A DNA stretch of 64,000 bases. It comes from Chloroflexota bacterium. GTDB lineage: Bacteria; Chloroflexota; Anaerolineae; SpSt-313. The notes below the pieces were generated by a model. The model worked only from the letters and a program-made list of their open reading frames with translations, did not search any database and was not told where the DNA came from. The stretch lies in contig JAKPJZ010000093.1 in assembly GCA_029553955.1 (NCBI GenBank), forward strand, positions 19,887-83,886. The letters run 5' to 3'. Shown here in pieces: positions 39,955 through 49,186 of the stretch (position 1 is its first letter; each line of letters opens with the position of its first letter). A program made the translations under genes and the position numbers.

Positions 39955-41049
39955 GTGGAACCGAGAAATGTCGACCACTTGCTCAGAAGGCGCAATCAAA
40001 GCGAGACTCAGGGCGCCATCGATCGTCGTAACTTTGTCAAGTATGCGGCCGGTCTGATTGTCGGAGGCAGCGTTTCTTCCCTCTTAACCTCATGCGCAGC
40101 TCCGGCGGCTACGCCCGCTTCGGCTACCGGCAGTAGCGGCCTGATGGGGAACGGGGAAAAGTACCCCTATATCTACTACCTGACCAGCATTTCCTACTGG
40201 GATATGCATCTTAAGGGGATGGAGGACGCGTGTAAACTGCTCAATGTGACGTTCGACAAGGCAGGGCCCGCCGGAGCCGACGTCGAGGCTGAGGTCACAG
40301 CAATCGAGCAGGCGATCTCCGAGAAGGTCCCCGGCCTCATCGTCGCAGCAATCGTCGACGACGTAATTGCCAAGCCCATCAACCAGGCCATTGATGCGGG
40401 CATCCCCGTCGTCACTTGTGACGCGTCCTCGGACACCAGTAAACAACTCTGCTATGTGGGAACCCCCAATGAGGAGGCGGGCTACCTGTCTGCCAAGAGG
40501 CTCATTGAGATGATGGGCGGCCAGGGCAAGATCATTCTGACCACTACCACGGTCGCGGCGCCAGCGAAGGCTATGCGCGAGATTGGCTTTCGGCGTGCTG
40601 TTACCGAGACGAATGGCGCAGTCGAGATTGTTGCCAAGGTTGACGATGGGGATCGCGCCGAGGTCGCCGTCCAGTCCGTCGGTCAGGCGATTCAGGCCAA
40701 CCCCGACGCCAACGGTATCTTCACGATCAGCGCCGGGGCCGGCCTGGGCACCATCAAGGCTCTTCAGGAGGCAGGACGCGACGACATCAAGGCCGGCGCC
40801 TTTGCCAACGACCAGGCGGCCTACAAGCTCACCAAGGAGCGCCCCGGCACCTTTATCGCTGCCCAGGATGGTTACAAAATGGGCTTCATGTCAATCCTCT
40901 TGGTCCACCTGGCTGCCAAGGGCCTGATTGTCCCGCGCTACGGCTTCAAGGAACTGGGGCTCTCGCCGCTGCCTCCGTTCGTGAGTTCCGACATCCTGTT
41001 CATCGACGCTGACAACGCCGATCAGTACATTGGCTGCGAGGCCTGCTAA
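39955..41049 (+). CDS. ABC transporter substrate-binding lipoprotein (Tat-exported)
   Basis: 364 residues. The start has a twin-arginine signal (DRRNFVKYAAGLIVGGSVSS) ending in a lipobox-like LLTSC near residue 45. The mature part is a type I periplasmic binding protein (sugar/ribose-like Peripla_BP_4): two lobes with AISEKVPGLIVAAIVDDVIA, GIPVVTCDASSD, GTPNEEAGYLSAKRLIEMMG and GIFTISAGAGLGTIKALQEA. It should deliver a substrate to the ATPase and permease at 43805 and 45330. GTG 39955 has AGGAGGG 5 bp upstream. An IS5 remnant now separates it from the rest of the operon. Confidence 0.9.
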   Translation: MEPRNVDHLLRRRNQSETQGAIDRRNFVKYAAGLIVGGSVSSLLTSCAAPAATPASATGSSGLMGNGEKYPYIYYLTSISYWDMHLKGMEDACKLLNVTFDKAGPAGADVEAEVTAIEQAISEKVPGLIVAAIVDDVIAKPINQAIDAGIPVVTCDASSDTSKQLCYVGTPNEEAGYLSAKRLIEMMGGQGKIILTTTTVAAPAKAMREIGFRRAVTETNGAVEIVAKVDDGDRAEVAVQSVGQAIQANPDANGIFTISAGAGLGTIKALQEAGRDDIKAGAFANDQAAYKLTKERPGTFIAAQDGYKMGFMSILLVHLAAKGLIVPRYGFKELGLSPLPPFVSSDILFIDADNADQYIGCEAC

Positions 41050-41116
41050 CCGTCGTTGGCGTGCCGGCGGTTTTCCTCTCCTTCCGCCCACACGCGGTTC
41101 TCGCTCCACAATTCTC

Positions 41117-41204
41117 CTAGTGTGCTCTCACACAACAGTCCTTGGCTCTTCTAGCTTACCACTGGCTCGAAAAGGTCGAGGTCTGTTGTGTGAGACGGCA
41201 CTAG
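41117..41204. repeat. 22-bp imperfect inverted repeat after the binding-protein gene
   Basis: CTAGTGTGCTCTCACACAAC (and AG) pairs with 41183-41204 apart from three central bases; the loop is 44 nt. It could be a terminator or the end of a degraded element. The IS5 remnant begins directly after. Confidence 0.65.
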
Positions 41205-41219
41205 AGCCTGTCCTGGACT

Positions 41220-41600
41220 TCAGACCATCAGGTGAGCCACGTTCTTGAGCACAAAGATTGCGAAGATGAGCGAATGCAAGCCTGCCCGTGTCTCGGGCAG
41301 TCTCCAGTCACGCGCCAAGCGGCGAAATCTGGCTACTAAAAATTGCGCTCGACCACCCAGCGACGTGGCCGTAGGACGACTCCTCTCCTGGCTTGCGACA
41401 GTCTGACTACTGCCAACTGCGGGCCTTGGGCGGCTGGGTCTTGCTCAGGCTGTTGCCCGGTGTATCCTTGGTCCACATGGGCCAGTTCGACCGATTGACC
41501 AGTGACCTGCTTGACCTGCTCGGCCAACCGCTTGACATACAGCACAGCAAGGCGCGCAGTTCGTGCACCTGGCATCATAGAGGCTGAGCTTGAGCCAACG
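41220..41600 (-). pseudogene. IS5-family transposase remnant
   Basis: On the minus strand VKQVTGQSVELAHVDQGYTG and RRGVVLRPRRWVVERNF match the IS5 catalytic end. After a stop and frameshift the next frame reads ARFRRLARDWRLPETRAGLH and SLIFAIFVLKNVAHLMV. The N-terminal half is lost. It interrupts the island between the binding protein and the rest of the operon. Apart from this and the 22-bp repeat, 41050-41728 has no gene. Confidence 0.8.
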
Positions 41601-41728
41601 CTGGGTCTGCTGGCAGACGGTGTGCCAGACCGCCAACATCACTACGGTTGGGTTCCCGTTCCTGCCCCGAGCATAACAAGCCCGGGGCAGTGAATGCAAG
41701 TGCATAACAGACTTGGGAGGTCTCAGAG

Positions 41729-42220
41729 ATGGCTGATCGGCAGCTCGAGGAACTCGTACGTCGCTTGCAGGTCATCGAGGACGAACAGGCTATCCAGCGG
41801 CTCGTCAACGAATACGCCTGGCTATGCGATGACGCCTACAATCCGGACGGTCTAGCAGCCCTCTTCACCGAGGACGCCAAGTGGAGTTCCGCTTCGCCAG
41901 ATGGGCAGGTTGACTTTGGCCACTTCCAGGGCCGCGAGGCGATTCGCGAGTACTTTGCTGGTGCTTCCGCCACGATCGGCCCCATGACGCTGCACTACGT
42001 CATGGCGCCGCACATTATCCTGCACGCAGACGGCAAGACCGCCTCGGGGCGCTGGTTTTCGCTCACCTATATGCAGAGGCAGGTGGCGGGATCAACTGAA
42101 TCCGAGACGGTAGTATTAGGCTCGACCTACGATGACGACTATGTCAAGGTCGATGGACGTTGGCTCTTCGCCAGGCGCGATTGCACAATCAGCTTTGATG
42201 CACCGGTCTTTCCCTCATAG
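41729..42220 (+). CDS. NTF2/SnoaL-like protein
   Basis: A 163-residue cone-fold protein of the SnoaL_4/NTF2-like group: IEDEQAIQRLVNEYAWLCDD (N-terminal helix), YNPDGLAALFTEDAKWSSAS, FQGREAIREYFAGASATIGP, LHYVMAPHIILHADGKTASG and GSTYDDDYVKVDGRWLFARR. The Tyr/Asp and His positions lining the pocket resemble scytalone-dehydratase or ketosteroid-isomerase-like lyases and isomerases, so catalysis on the imported compound is plausible. GGGAGG lies 8 bp upstream. It is the first gene of the tightly packed operon. Confidence 0.85.
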   Translation: MADRQLEELVRRLQVIEDEQAIQRLVNEYAWLCDDAYNPDGLAALFTEDAKWSSASPDGQVDFGHFQGREAIREYFAGASATIGPMTLHYVMAPHIILHADGKTASGRWFSLTYMQRQVAGSTESETVVLGSTYDDDYVKVDGRWLFARRDCTISFDAPVFPS

Positions 42221-42243
42221 GCCACGCGAGAAGGGAGGCATAC

Positions 42244-43830
42244 ATGCTGCGCCCCATGAACAAGCGCGACATCGAGCACTATGCTGCACAGGCGGGACTG
42301 CGCCTGGATGACGATGAGCTGGCCGAATTCGCCATCGTTGCAGAGTTCATGCTCAGCCAATTGCGACCTCTCGACACTCAGCCCGCTCCCTCCGTGCCGC
42401 GTGTCGAGGCGGTGCGTGACGTCGGGCGCCGGGCGACCCGATCCGAAGATCCGCGCAACGCGATCGTACGCTGGTGCAAGGTCAAGGGCTTCAAGGATGG
42501 CATCCTTTCGGGGAAACGGGTAGGGCTCAAAGACAATTTCGCGATCTCCGGAATCCCTATGACCTGCGGATCGCAATTGTTCCAGGGCTACATCCCGGAG
42601 AGCGACTCCGTCGTGGCAGAGCGTCTACTACAAGCAGGCGCCGAGATCGTTGCTACCCTCAACATGGACGACCTGGCCTTCTCCGGTGGCGCCGACCTCA
42701 GTGCCTACGGGCCGATCCTCAACCCCATCGATCCGACGCGCACTTCTGGCGGGTCGTCTGGTGGAGCGGCTGTCGCTCTCTACTATGAAGGCATCGACAT
42801 CACCTTCGGGGCTGACCAGGGTGGCTCTATCCGTGAACCGGCTTCCTGGTGCGGGGTTCTCGGCCTCAAGCCGACATTTGGCCTGGTGCCCTATACCGGC
42901 ATCCTCGGGCTCGATGCCTCCCTTGACCACGCCGGCCCACTGGCACGCACGACCGAGAACCTAGCCCTCGGACTCCAGGCGGTCGCGGGCAAGCACGAAT
43001 CCGACCCGAGGCAGGTGAATGTGGTGACCGCCGACTATGTCGCCGCTGTCCGTGATGCGCCAACCGATCTCAAAGGCATCACCATCGGCCTGGTGAAGGA
43101 GGGTTTTGATCCTGCCAACGTCGAAACAGAAAGTATAGAAGCCACTCTTGAGGCGGTAGAGCGCATGCGCCGACTCGGCGCCCGCACTGTTGACGTGAGC
43201 ATCCCCGAACACGCAACGGCCGGCGGCATCAGTTTCGCCACTTTCCTCGAAGGCGAAATCGCCTCGCTCTTCGGGTTCGGTAACGGTTATCACTGGCAGG
43301 GCCGCTACGACCTCACCCTGCCCATCGCGCTTGGGCAAGGCCTGCGGACCTTCTCCGACGACCTTCTTCCACAGCTCAAAGCTGTCCTGATCGTCGGCAG
43401 TTACCTCCACGACCACTACTTTAGCTACTACTATGCCAAGGCACAGAACCTGCGCCCCAGCCTACGTGCAGCGTATGATGCTGCTCTCAAACACGTTGAC
43501 TTTCTCGTCATGCCTACAACTCAGGTCCGTGCCCACAAGTACGAGGCTGAGATGTCAATCTCCCGCCGGATCGTCACCGGCTGGGATATGCTCGGCAACA
43601 CCTCGCCCACCTGTCTGACCGGACACCCGGCTCTTTCGATGCCAGCGGCCGAGGCGGAGGGGCTGCCGGTTGGGACGATGCTGATCGGTCCGATGTTCTC
43701 AGAAGCTCGCATGCTCGCATTCGCTCGGACCTACGAAGGTGCCTTCGATTGGTGTCCATCGGCTGCTCAGCGCATCAGCCGGCCTCGCAGGGAGGTGGAA
43801 TCAGGTGAGAGTCACCGACAATGCCCTTAA
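42244..43830 (+). CDS. Amidase-signature hydrolase 1
   Basis: 528 residues with the complete Ser-cisSer-Lys triad: Lys96 (GLKDNF), Ser172 in GGSSGG and nucleophile Ser195 in GADQGGSIREPA. The architecture is that of amidases, allophanate hydrolases and GatA relatives, acting on carboxamides in the cytoplasm. The N-terminal 60 residues (IEHYAAQAGLRLDDDELAEF) form a helical extension like those of AtzE/allophanate-type amidases. The sequence GFGNGYHWQGRYD and aromatic residues near 340-400 should set substrate choice. The 3' end overlaps the next gene by 26 bp, so translation is coupled. Confidence 0.9.
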   Translation: MLRPMNKRDIEHYAAQAGLRLDDDELAEFAIVAEFMLSQLRPLDTQPAPSVPRVEAVRDVGRRATRSEDPRNAIVRWCKVKGFKDGILSGKRVGLKDNFAISGIPMTCGSQLFQGYIPESDSVVAERLLQAGAEIVATLNMDDLAFSGGADLSAYGPILNPIDPTRTSGGSSGGAAVALYYEGIDITFGADQGGSIREPASWCGVLGLKPTFGLVPYTGILGLDASLDHAGPLARTTENLALGLQAVAGKHESDPRQVNVVTADYVAAVRDAPTDLKGITIGLVKEGFDPANVETESIEATLEAVERMRRLGARTVDVSIPEHATAGGISFATFLEGEIASLFGFGNGYHWQGRYDLTLPIALGQGLRTFSDDLLPQLKAVLIVGSYLHDHYFSYYYAKAQNLRPSLRAAYDAALKHVDFLVMPTTQVRAHKYEAEMSISRRIVTGWDMLGNTSPTCLTGHPALSMPAAEAEGLPVGTMLIGPMFSEARMLAFARTYEGAFDWCPSAAQRISRPRREVESGESHRQCP

Positions 43831-45346
43831 CATGTCGGGCATCTCGAAGAGCTATGGAGCCGCGCGCGTGCTCGAAGATGTCTCTCTGTCGGTCTGCGCC
43901 GGAACGATCCATGCGGTCCTCGGCGAAAACGGCGCGGGCAAGAGCACACTGATCGAGATCCTGGCTGGCAACGTGCTGCCCGACAGCGGTGAGATCCGTG
44001 TAGACGGGCAGTCCGTGCGTTTCTCCTCGGCTCGCGATGCCATGCACCACGGGATTGCGGTGGTTCATCAGCACCTGTCCCTTGCCCCAAATGTCACCGT
44101 CGCTGAGAACCTCCTGGTATCGCGTATGCCCGGCGGTCGCGCCCTGATCGACCGCCGGGCCATGAACAGCATGGCGCGAACTTATCTCGACCAGTGCGGT
44201 GTGCGGGCTGGTCCCGACTCCATCACTGGTGAACTCTCTCCCGGCATCCAGCAGCAGATCGAGATTGTCCGGGCTCTCTGCATGAACGCGCGCGTCATCG
44301 CCCTCGACGAGCCGACCTCTTCTCTGAGCATCGCCGAATCGCGTGCTCTTTTCCAGCAACTACGCCGCCTTCGCGACGACGGCGCCGCGATCATCCTGAT
44401 CACGCACTTTCTCGAAGATGCGCTGCAGTTGGCCGATCACATCACGGTGTTGCGCGATGGGACCAATGCGGGGTTCTTCCATCGTGGGGCCGCTACGGTC
44501 GACGAGATCGTCAAGGCCATGATCGGCCGCCCAATCGATAAGGTGTATCCGCCCAGGGCGGACCCAGACAAGCTCGCGCTTGCCCCACGGGTACTGCAGG
44601 TGACCGGCCTCACCAGTGGCACCCGTGTGCGCGATGCGACGCTCACAGTCCGCAGGGGCGAGATCGTCGGCCTCTATGGCCTGGTCGGCGCCGGCCGCTC
44701 CGACTTGCTGCAGGCTCTCTTCGGTCTGCGCTGGCGTGATCGAGGCGAGATCACCGTGGCAGGCAAGACTCTGCCACCTGGCCACACCCCTATCCAAGCG
44801 ATCCGGGCCGGGCTCGCACTGTTGCCCGAAGACCGTACAACGGAAGGCCTGTTCGAAGACCGCACGGTAGCCGAGAACATCTGTGTTCCGCGCCTGGACG
44901 AGTTCGGCGGTTGGCTGCTGGACGATAAGGCCGCCAACGACGAAGCTCGCGCCTGCGTGGACAGGTTTGAGATCAAGGGGGAGGCCTCCGACCGGGTGGC
45001 AGCCCTCAGCGGCGGAAACAAGCAAAAGGTCCTGTTCGCTCGCTGGTTCTTGACTGCACCGGCCGTCTTCCTTGCTGATGAGCCCACAAGGGGGGTGGAC
45101 GTTGGGACCAAAGCGCGTATCCACGCCGAGTTACGGGCGTCCGCCGAGTCGGGCATGGGCGTCCTGATGGTAAGTTCTGAACTGCCCGACGTCTTGGGCC
45201 TGAGCGATCGTATCTATGTCATGGCGGAAGGGCAGTTGGTCGACGAGGTCGACGGCTTGTCAGCAGACGCGACGCGTCTGCTGACAAGTGCCTCTCAGCT
45301 GGCGATGACCGGAAGGAGAGAGCTTATCCATGAGTGCGAAAACTGA
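43805..45346 (+). CDS. Sugar-type ABC transporter ATP-binding protein (two domains)
   Basis: 513 residues with two ABC domains, as in RbsA/MglA. The first has Walker A GENGAGKST, signature LSPGIQQQIEI and Walker B VIALDEPTSSL. The second has a degenerate Walker A (GLVGAGRSD), signature LSGGNKQKVLFARW and Walker B VFLADEPTRGVDVG. It energises uptake through the permease at 45330. GTG 43805 follows GGAGGTGG; the start is inside the amidase gene. Proteins of this type import ribose, galactose, nucleosides and purine-related compounds, so the substrate need not be a sugar. Confidence 0.92.
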   Translation: MRVTDNALNMSGISKSYGAARVLEDVSLSVCAGTIHAVLGENGAGKSTLIEILAGNVLPDSGEIRVDGQSVRFSSARDAMHHGIAVVHQHLSLAPNVTVAENLLVSRMPGGRALIDRRAMNSMARTYLDQCGVRAGPDSITGELSPGIQQQIEIVRALCMNARVIALDEPTSSLSIAESRALFQQLRRLRDDGAAIILITHFLEDALQLADHITVLRDGTNAGFFHRGAATVDEIVKAMIGRPIDKVYPPRADPDKLALAPRVLQVTGLTSGTRVRDATLTVRRGEIVGLYGLVGAGRSDLLQALFGLRWRDRGEITVAGKTLPPGHTPIQAIRAGLALLPEDRTTEGLFEDRTVAENICVPRLDEFGGWLLDDKAANDEARACVDRFEIKGEASDRVAALSGGNKQKVLFARWFLTAPAVFLADEPTRGVDVGTKARIHAELRASAESGMGVLMVSSELPDVLGLSDRIYVMAEGQLVDEVDGLSADATRLLTSASQLAMTGRRELIHECEN

Positions 45347-46391
45347 TAGAGACGTACCAGCCTTGGCGGCTGGCCTCGGAATGGGCGGGGCCTTGGCCAA
45401 GCTGCGCCAGATCCGCGAGTTGGGCCTGGCTGGACTGATCGCCGTCGTCTTTGTGCTTCTCGCCTTCACCAACAGCGCCTTCCTTAGCAAAGGCAACCTG
45501 GCGGCGACCGGAAATGGCATGGCCCCCATACTAATCGTGACAATCGGCATGACCATCACCCTCATCTCTGGCGGGTTTGACCTCTCAGTGGGCGGCGTAG
45601 TGGCCCTCTCGTCCGTCCTCATGCTCGTGCTCGTTCAGGCTGGGTTTCCCGCTGGCCTCGGGTTGATCGTCGCCATCGTAGCCGGTATGTCTGTCGGGCT
45701 GCTCAACGGCTTTCTCATCACCAAAGTCGGCATCAACCCCCTGATCACCACCTTGGGTACTCTCGGCATGTCGCGCGGCATCGCCGCCGTCATCTCGCGT
45801 GGCACCATCGTCAGTCCCGGGCCCGTGATACCGGATTGGTTCCTCTGGGTTGGGCAGTCTTCGATCCTGGGCGTTAGGACTTTGATCGTCTTGCCACTTG
45901 TCATCGTTGTGGTCGTCGACTTGCTGACCCGCAGAAGCCGTTTCTTCCGCAAGCTGTACTACCTGGGCGGTAGCGAGCGGGCTGCCCAGTTTGCTGGAAT
46001 CGACGTAGCCGCGATCAAGATGGTAGTCTACTGGCTCAGTTCCACGCTGGCCGCCCTGGCAGGCTACCTGCTTGCCTCCCGTTTCGGAGCAGCCGCTGCC
46101 GACTTTGGCACGGGCTACGAGATGCAGGCCATCTCAGCAGCCGTGATCGGCGGCGCCAGCCTCACCGGTGGTGCCGGCTCCATCGTCGGCTCTTTCCTGG
46201 CTGTCCTTCTGCTAGCGCTGGTCCAGGATGCCATTCTGCTCTATCGTGTTTCCGTCTTCTGGCAAGACTTTATCTCGGGCAGCATCCTGATCATCGCCGT
46301 TGCCGTTCCCGCCATCAGCGCCAAACGGGAGACTCTGGCGCGCACTTGGCGCGCCTGGCGTCGCCGCAGTCCGGACAAGCGCCCCAGCTGA
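45330..46391 (+). CDS. Sugar-type ABC transporter permease (RbsC-like)
   Basis: 353 residues, about nine to ten membrane helices. Family markers: MTITLISGGFDLSVGGVVAL near residue 75, ITKVGINPLITTLGTLGMSR, GIDVAAIKMVVYWLSSTLAA and ISAAVIGGASLTGGAGSIVG (the coupling region). It overlaps the ATPase gene by 17 bp. Only one permease is encoded, consistent with a homodimeric RbsC-type channel. Confidence 0.92.
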   Translation: MSAKTDRDVPALAAGLGMGGALAKLRQIRELGLAGLIAVVFVLLAFTNSAFLSKGNLAATGNGMAPILIVTIGMTITLISGGFDLSVGGVVALSSVLMLVLVQAGFPAGLGLIVAIVAGMSVGLLNGFLITKVGINPLITTLGTLGMSRGIAAVISRGTIVSPGPVIPDWFLWVGQSSILGVRTLIVLPLVIVVVVDLLTRRSRFFRKLYYLGGSERAAQFAGIDVAAIKMVVYWLSSTLAALAGYLLASRFGAAAADFGTGYEMQAISAAVIGGASLTGGAGSIVGSFLAVLLLALVQDAILLYRVSVFWQDFISGSILIIAVAVPAISAKRETLARTWRAWRRRSPDKRPS

Positions 46392-46426
46392 GCCCTTGCG
46401 TCCTGTTGCGTATTCGGAGGTCTGTG

Positions 46427-47935
46427 TTGGCCGTGTTCAGCGAATCTGACAGATTGCCATCGGCCTGGGAAATCGCGGAGAGTGTGCGGGCTGGCCGCAT
46501 CACAGCTCGCAAAGTCTTGGAAGTGTTCCTTGATCGTGTCCATCGACTGAATCCTGGCCTCAATGCTATCGTCACGCTCGCCGAGGATGACGCCCGAGTG
46601 GCTGCCGATGCTGCGGACCGGCGCGCAGCCCAAGGACACTTCGATGGCCCTCTGCACGGTGTGCCGTTCACCGTCAAAGACTCCATCGCCACTCGGGGCT
46701 TGAGAACCACTGCGGGCAGCCTGTTGCTCGCAGATCATGTGCCTGCAGAGGATGCCCCTGTCGTTGCTCGGCTCCGTGCGGCTGGCGCGATCCTCATGGG
46801 CAAGACCAACTGCCCCGAGTTCGCGCTCGACATGCACACCACCAATCGCCTCTTCGGCCCAACACGCAACCCGCTGAACCTGGCTTTCACTTCAGGAGGG
46901 TCGAGTGGCGGCGAAAGCGCAGCTGTGGCCGCCGGGCTCAGCGCCTTCGGCATCGGCACAGACTTCGGGGGCTCCATCCGTTGGCCGGCTCACTGCACGG
47001 GCCTTGCCAGCCTCCGGGCTACGCCCGGCCTCATCCCCAGCACCGGCATGCTCCCCTATCCCGGCTTGCGGGAGCCGCCCGGGCGCTTGCCGGCGCCAAA
47101 CTCCATGTCGATGCTGGGGCAGCTGCACGTGATTGCTCCTATCGCCCGCAGCGTCACCGACCTCCGGATCCTTCTCCAGGTTATGGCCGGGCCCGACGGG
47201 CGCGATGTGCACACAGTCCCTGTCACGCTCGGCGATCCGGCGCGGGTGGACCTTTCGCAGCTCGCCATCGCCTGGTGCGATGGCGAGGGCACGTTCCCGG
47301 TGCGTAGCGACCTGGTCTGCACCGTCCAGGAAGCAGCGAGCTACCTGGCCTCGACTGGGATGAAAGTTGACCGGCGTCGGCCACCTGGTCTGGAGGCCGC
47401 TCTATCGATCTACTCGGCCATGCGGGCTGCCGACGGACTACAGGACGTTGCCGAGTTGGCGGCTGGTCGTGAGGAGAAGCTCACCCCAGGTATCCAGGAG
47501 TGGCTGAGTGGCAATCCCACACGAGGCCTGACCACCAACAGTAAGGCGACCGTGGCAGAGTACAAGCGGGCCGCGGCTCAGCGCGACGCCCTGCGAGCAC
47601 AGGTGCTCACGTTGTTCGAGTCCTTCCCTCTGCTCCTACTGCCGCCGGCCGGCATTCCGGCGTTCGAGATCGGACCTGGCGCGGGCCCCGGTCCTCTCAG
47701 TTTTACCATCGAGGGCGTCTCTGTCCCTCGCTATGGCATCCTGGGCTGTTGCGCTGCTGTCACGCTTCTAGCCCTGCCGGCGGCAGTAGTGCCCATCGGC
47801 CGTACCCACGATGGTCTGCCAATCGGTGTGCAGGTTGTCGGCCGCCCGTTCGCGGATCACGAGGTGCAAGCGGTTGCGATGGCCCTCGAACGAGGGTTCG
47901 GCGGCCAAATAGTTCAAGGAGGCTTTCATGTCTAG
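46427..47935 (+). CDS. Amidase-signature hydrolase 2
   Basis: About 502 residues. Triad: Lys84 (TVKDSI), Ser160 in GGSSGGE and Ser183 in GTDFGGSIRWPA. It is more like classical AmiE/GatA-type amidases (ALDMHTTNRLFGPTRNPLNL, GLPIGVQVVGRPFADHEV) than amidase 1 and differs strongly from it, so the two probably act at different steps. TTG 46427 is the best start: GGAGG (46416-46420) is 6 bp upstream. It overlaps the next gene by 8 bp. Confidence 0.9.
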   Translation: MAVFSESDRLPSAWEIAESVRAGRITARKVLEVFLDRVHRLNPGLNAIVTLAEDDARVAADAADRRAAQGHFDGPLHGVPFTVKDSIATRGLRTTAGSLLLADHVPAEDAPVVARLRAAGAILMGKTNCPEFALDMHTTNRLFGPTRNPLNLAFTSGGSSGGESAAVAAGLSAFGIGTDFGGSIRWPAHCTGLASLRATPGLIPSTGMLPYPGLREPPGRLPAPNSMSMLGQLHVIAPIARSVTDLRILLQVMAGPDGRDVHTVPVTLGDPARVDLSQLAIAWCDGEGTFPVRSDLVCTVQEAASYLASTGMKVDRRRPPGLEAALSIYSAMRAADGLQDVAELAAGREEKLTPGIQEWLSGNPTRGLTTNSKATVAEYKRAAAQRDALRAQVLTLFESFPLLLLPPAGIPAFEIGPGAGPGPLSFTIEGVSVPRYGILGCCAAVTLLALPAAVVPIGRTHDGLPIGVQVVGRPFADHEVQAVAMALERGFGGQIVQGGFHV

Positions 47936-49160
47936 CGAACCGTGGAAGACCGAGCAGTGGTTTGTCAGCCCGTGGAATTTTGCACCCGAAGTGATGGCCA
48001 GCCTGCGGTTCCCCGACCGCATCCTCATCCATGATGTGACGCTCCGCGACGGCGCACAGCAGGCTGGGGTTGTCTTTACCAAGGATGACAAGCTTCGGAT
48101 CGCCGAGAAACTCGCAGAAGCTGGCGTTCACCGCATCGAAGCAGGCCTACCCGCCATATCGCCGCAGGACGACGCTGCGATTCGCGAGATTGTGCGGCGT
48201 AACCTGGGTCCACAAATCTTCGGCTTCTCGCGGTGTATGGTCGAGGATGTCAAACGGGTGGTCGCCACCGGCGTCACCGGCGTGGTCATGGAGATCCCCT
48301 CCAGCAAGCACATTATCGAGAAGGCCTATCGCTGGCCGCTTGAAAGGGCGATTCAGGCCTCGATCGAGGCAACCGCGTACGCACACTCTCAGGGCCTTGA
48401 GGTAGTCTTCTTCCCTATCGACTTTACCCGGGCGGACCTCGACTGGGTCTTGAATCTGATCACGCGCGTCGCCACTGAAGGACACATGGACGCTCTCGGC
48501 CTGGTCGACACCTTCGGCGTTACCTCGCCCCATGCAATGCCGTACTTTGTCCGCCAAGTCCGCAAGCGGGTGGACAAGCGCCTTGAGGCCCATTTCCACA
48601 TGGATTTCGGCGTGGGGGTCGCGAACACCATCATGGCGCTGGCTGAGGGCGTGGAAGTGATCCATTCCACCGTCCTCGGTATCGGTGAACGAGCGGGCAA
48701 CACACCCCTTGAGGAAACAGCCCTCGCCCTGCTCACCTTGTATGGCATTGATCTAGGTATTCGGTATGAGAAGCTGTACGAGCTCGCTCATCTTGTGAGT
48801 GAGTTAGCTGGTCACCCGGTGCCCAGCAGTCATCCCGTGATCGGATCGGGACTGTTCGACATCGAATCTGGCATCCTTGCCAGTTGGTGGAAGAGTTGCC
48901 GTGATGCAGACCCGACCGAGGTTTTTCCTTTCCTTTGGAACGTGGTGGGTGGCCATCCCGGCAGAGTCGTGATGGGACCTGGTAGCGGGCTCGACTCCGT
49001 CCATCTATGGTTGGAAGAACTCGGTCTGACTGCCTCCGACGCACAAATGACAGAGATCCTCGCAAAGGTCAAGCAGTTCGGCTACGACCACAAACGCTTG
49101 TTGAGTTACGACGACTTTCAGGCGATCGCCGCTCAGGTTCTCGGTCTCGAGCCTGCTTGA
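47928..49160 (+). CDS. DRE-TIM (HMGL-like) lyase or synthase
   Basis: 410 residues of the pyruvate-carboxyltransferase/HMG-CoA-lyase superfamily. The signature HDVTLRDGAQQAGV supplies metal Asp36, Arg40 and Asp41. LEAHFHMDFGVGVANTIMAL supplies metal His222 and His224. GIGERAGNTPLEE is also present. Members condense or cleave acyl-CoA or keto acids (isopropylmalate, homocitrate, citramalate, HMG). There is no C-terminal regulatory domain of the LeuA type; instead about 110 extra residues end the protein. It has no partner genes for leucine or lysine synthesis, so a catabolic cleavage is more likely. It is followed directly by the ferredoxin-like and Cys/His-containing genes. Confidence 0.85.
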   Translation: MSSEPWKTEQWFVSPWNFAPEVMASLRFPDRILIHDVTLRDGAQQAGVVFTKDDKLRIAEKLAEAGVHRIEAGLPAISPQDDAAIREIVRRNLGPQIFGFSRCMVEDVKRVVATGVTGVVMEIPSSKHIIEKAYRWPLERAIQASIEATAYAHSQGLEVVFFPIDFTRADLDWVLNLITRVATEGHMDALGLVDTFGVTSPHAMPYFVRQVRKRVDKRLEAHFHMDFGVGVANTIMALAEGVEVIHSTVLGIGERAGNTPLEETALALLTLYGIDLGIRYEKLYELAHLVSELAGHPVPSSHPVIGSGLFDIESGILASWWKSCRDADPTEVFPFLWNVVGGHPGRVVMGPGSGLDSVHLWLEELGLTASDAQMTEILAKVKQFGYDHKRLLSYDDFQAIAAQVLGLEPA

Positions 49161-49186
49161 GCCATGTCATAGGGAGAAGGCTACCC

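Noticed and set aside
41580..41705. Minus-strand cysteine-containing frame beside the IS5 remnant
   Set aside because: No consistent frame with the IS5 transposase and no ribosome site; treated as part of the remnant.
48734..49065. Antisense frames over the DRE-TIM gene
   Set aside because: Shadows of a gene with clear metal-site motifs on the plus strand.
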